From positions 1-13,450 of the forward strand of contig JBBQFJ010000099.1 in NCBI GenBank assembly GCA_038321755.1: 13,450 nucleotides of DNA, written 5' to 3'. The position numbers and the translations under genes were made by a program. Of the stretch, positions 12,621 through 13,450 are shown piece after piece. Numbering within the stretch: position 1 is the stretch's first letter; each line of letters starts with the position of its first letter. The DNA comes from JALHSW01 sp038321755. GTDB lineage: Bacteria; Actinomycetota; Acidimicrobiia; IMCC26256; PALSA-555. The notes below the pieces were generated by a model. The model ran no database searches. It was not told the DNA's origin and was given only the letters and a program-made list of their open reading frames with translations.

Positions 12621-12626
12621 TACGAT
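12621..12626 (+). promoter_or_regulatory. Candidate -10 element for smc
   Basis: TACGAT, the same hexamer as in the rpmB/dak2 divergent promoter, lies 55 bases before the smc start codon. It would give a leader of about 50 bases containing a palindrome and a good ribosome binding site. The -35 region falls in the acyP hairpin and is not recognisable. Confidence 0.45.
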
Positions 12627-12636
12627 CCGACCCAAA

Positions 12637-12658
12637 GGGTCCCGCTCGAGCGGGATCC
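12637..12658 (+). repeat. Perfect 16-bp palindrome in the smc leader
   Basis: tcccgctcgagcggga (12640-12655) is a perfect palindrome, extended on both sides by a G-T and two G-C pairs to 22 bases. It lies a few bases after the expected transcription start and ends about ten bases before the smc ribosome binding site. It could be a protein operator or an mRNA hairpin. It is unlikely to be a terminator because it sits inside the leader. Confidence 0.7.
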
Positions 12659-12681
12659 GTTCGAGCACAGGAGTCATCCGG

Positions 12682-13450
12682 TTGTTCCTGAAGTCGCTGA
12701 CGATCAAGGGCTTCAAGTCGTTCGCCGAGAAGACCTCGCTCGACTTCGAGCCGGGCGTCACGGTGGTCGTCGGTCCGAACGGCTCGGGCAAGTCCAACCT
12801 CGTGGACGCGGTGGCCTGGGTCCTCGGCGCGCAGGGTGCCCGCTCGTTGCGCGGCGGAAAGATGGATGACGTCATCTTCGCCGGGACCGCGCAACGCCAG
12901 GCCTTGGGACGCGCCGAGGTCTCGCTGACGATCGACAACAGCGGCGGCTTGCTCCCGATCGACTTCTCCGAGGTGACGATCACTCGCACGCTGTTCCGCA
13001 CGGGTGAGTCCGAGTACCAGCTGAACGCGGTGCCGTGCCGCCTGCTCGACATCCAGGAGCTCCTCTCCGACTCGGGCATCGGGCGTGAGCAGCACGTCAT
13101 CGTGGGTCAGGGGCAGCTCGACACGATCCTCAACGCGTCGGCCGCACAACGACGCGCGATCGTCGAAGAGGCCGCGGGGATCCTCAAGTACCGGAAGCGC
13201 AAGGAGCGTGCGGAGCGCCGCCTCGTCGCGACCGAGGGCAACCTGCTCCGGCTCAACGATCTGCTGCGTGAGGTCCGACGTCAGCTCGCCCCACTCCAGC
13301 GCCAAGCCGAAGCCGCCGAGCGTCACGACTCCGTGGTCTCCGAGCTGCGCGCGATCAAGCTCTACCTCGCGGGCCACCAGATCGCCGGGTTGCAGACGCG
13401 CCTGGAGCGCCTGCGCGACGAACGCACCGACCTCGACGCGCGCGACTCGG
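12682..13450 (+). CDS. smc: Chromosome segregation protein SMC, 5' part only
   Basis: SMC is the ATPase of the bacterial condensin, which loads near the origin with ScpA and ScpB and extrudes DNA loops to separate sister chromosomes. The window holds the first 256 codons of a protein normally about 1,180 residues long. FLKSLTIKGFKSFAEKTSLD and VVVGPNGSGKSNL (Walker A Gly31-Ser38, Lys37) open the head. VLGAQGARSLRGGKMDDVIF, QLNAVPCRLLDIQELLSDSG and IIGREQHVIVGQGQLD-type sequence (with GQGQLDTIL) follow. RRAIVEEAAGILKYRKRKE leads into the first coiled coil. The start is TTG at 12682, chosen because CAGGAG (12668-12673) is eight bases upstream and the protein then begins exactly like other SMCs. 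The mutM/acyP-smc order is common in actinobacteria. The gene is cut only by the window edge. Confidence 0.96.
   Translation, partial: MFLKSLTIKGFKSFAEKTSLDFEPGVTVVVGPNGSGKSNLVDAVAWVLGAQGARSLRGGKMDDVIFAGTAQRQALGRAEVSLTIDNSGGLLPIDFSEVTITRTLFRTGESEYQLNAVPCRLLDIQELLSDSGIGREQHVIVGQGQLDTILNASAAQRRAIVEEAAGILKYRKRKERAERRLVATEGNLLRLNDLLREVRRQLAPLQRQAEAAERHDSVVSELRAIKLYLAGHQIAGLQTRLERLRDERTDLDARDS

Noticed and set aside
12637..12658. Palindrome before smc as a terminator
   Set aside because: It lies after the candidate promoter and just before the ribosome binding site, with no T-run; a leader element or operator fits better.
1..13450. Mobile element, CRISPR, toxin-antitoxin or defence genes
   Set aside because: Apart from one secreted protein, all genes are core functions in a conserved order; no transposase, integrase, spacer array or defence domain is present.

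Overview
This window looks like a chromosomal core region of a high-GC actinobacterium. The support is strong G/C bias at third codon positions, a GTP-type PEP carboxykinase, a SepIVA-type DivIVA-family protein next to coaD and a DUF177 gene, and the conserved order DUF177 - rpmF - plsX - acpP - rnc - mutM - acyP - smc. An Acidimicrobiia-like lineage fits the gene content and sequence style best, but that is a guess from memory, not a computed placement. No rRNA, tRNA, CRISPR array, insertion sequence or phage gene was seen.

Layout. (1) 1-1121, minus: most of pckG, running off the left edge. (2) 1261-1512, plus: a small GlsB/YeaQ/YmgE-type membrane protein. (3) 1567-1987, minus: rpmB followed by a 75-residue protein that may have a cold-shock-like OB fold. 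rpmB has a long leader holding three 23-bp tandem repeats. (4) 1988-2214: a divergent control region with an inverted repeat carrying a -10-like TACGAT at each outer end. (5) 2215-5972, plus: a FakA/YloV-type DAK2 protein and recG. (6) 5982-6725, minus: an unrecognised secreted protein that interrupts the otherwise co-directional block. (7) 6776-8427, plus: rsmD, coaD and a short SepIVA-like coiled-coil protein. (8) 8584-12569, plus: a DUF177/YceD gene, rpmF, plsX, acpP, rnc, mutM and acyP, tightly packed with several start/stop overlaps. (9) 12581-13450, plus: a terminator-like hairpin, a promoter candidate and the 5' part of smc.

The genes serve ribosome assembly (L28, L32, RsmD, RNase III), lipid and cofactor synthesis (the FakA-like protein, PlsX, ACP, CoaD), DNA repair and chromosome structure (RecG, MutM, SMC) and septal growth (SepIVA-like). 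This is a housekeeping super-operon, not an accessory island.

The most unusual signal is a pair of in-frame TAG codons 3.2 kb apart. One interrupts the DUF177 gene (8860-8862) and the other interrupts mutM (12103-12105). In both, the reading frame after the TAG continues with clear family sequence to a TGA, and the part cut off carries a Cys pair (DUF177) or the whole Cys4 zinc finger (MutM). Five other genes here (rpmB, dak2, coaD, the SepIVA-like gene and acyP) end normally in TAG, so TAG is not wholly reassigned. Sequence or assembly error, real nonsense mutation and site-specific readthrough remain open. The second interesting element is the repeat-built rpmB leader, in which every repeat copy carries a small hairpin and a Shine-Dalgarno-like purine stretch.
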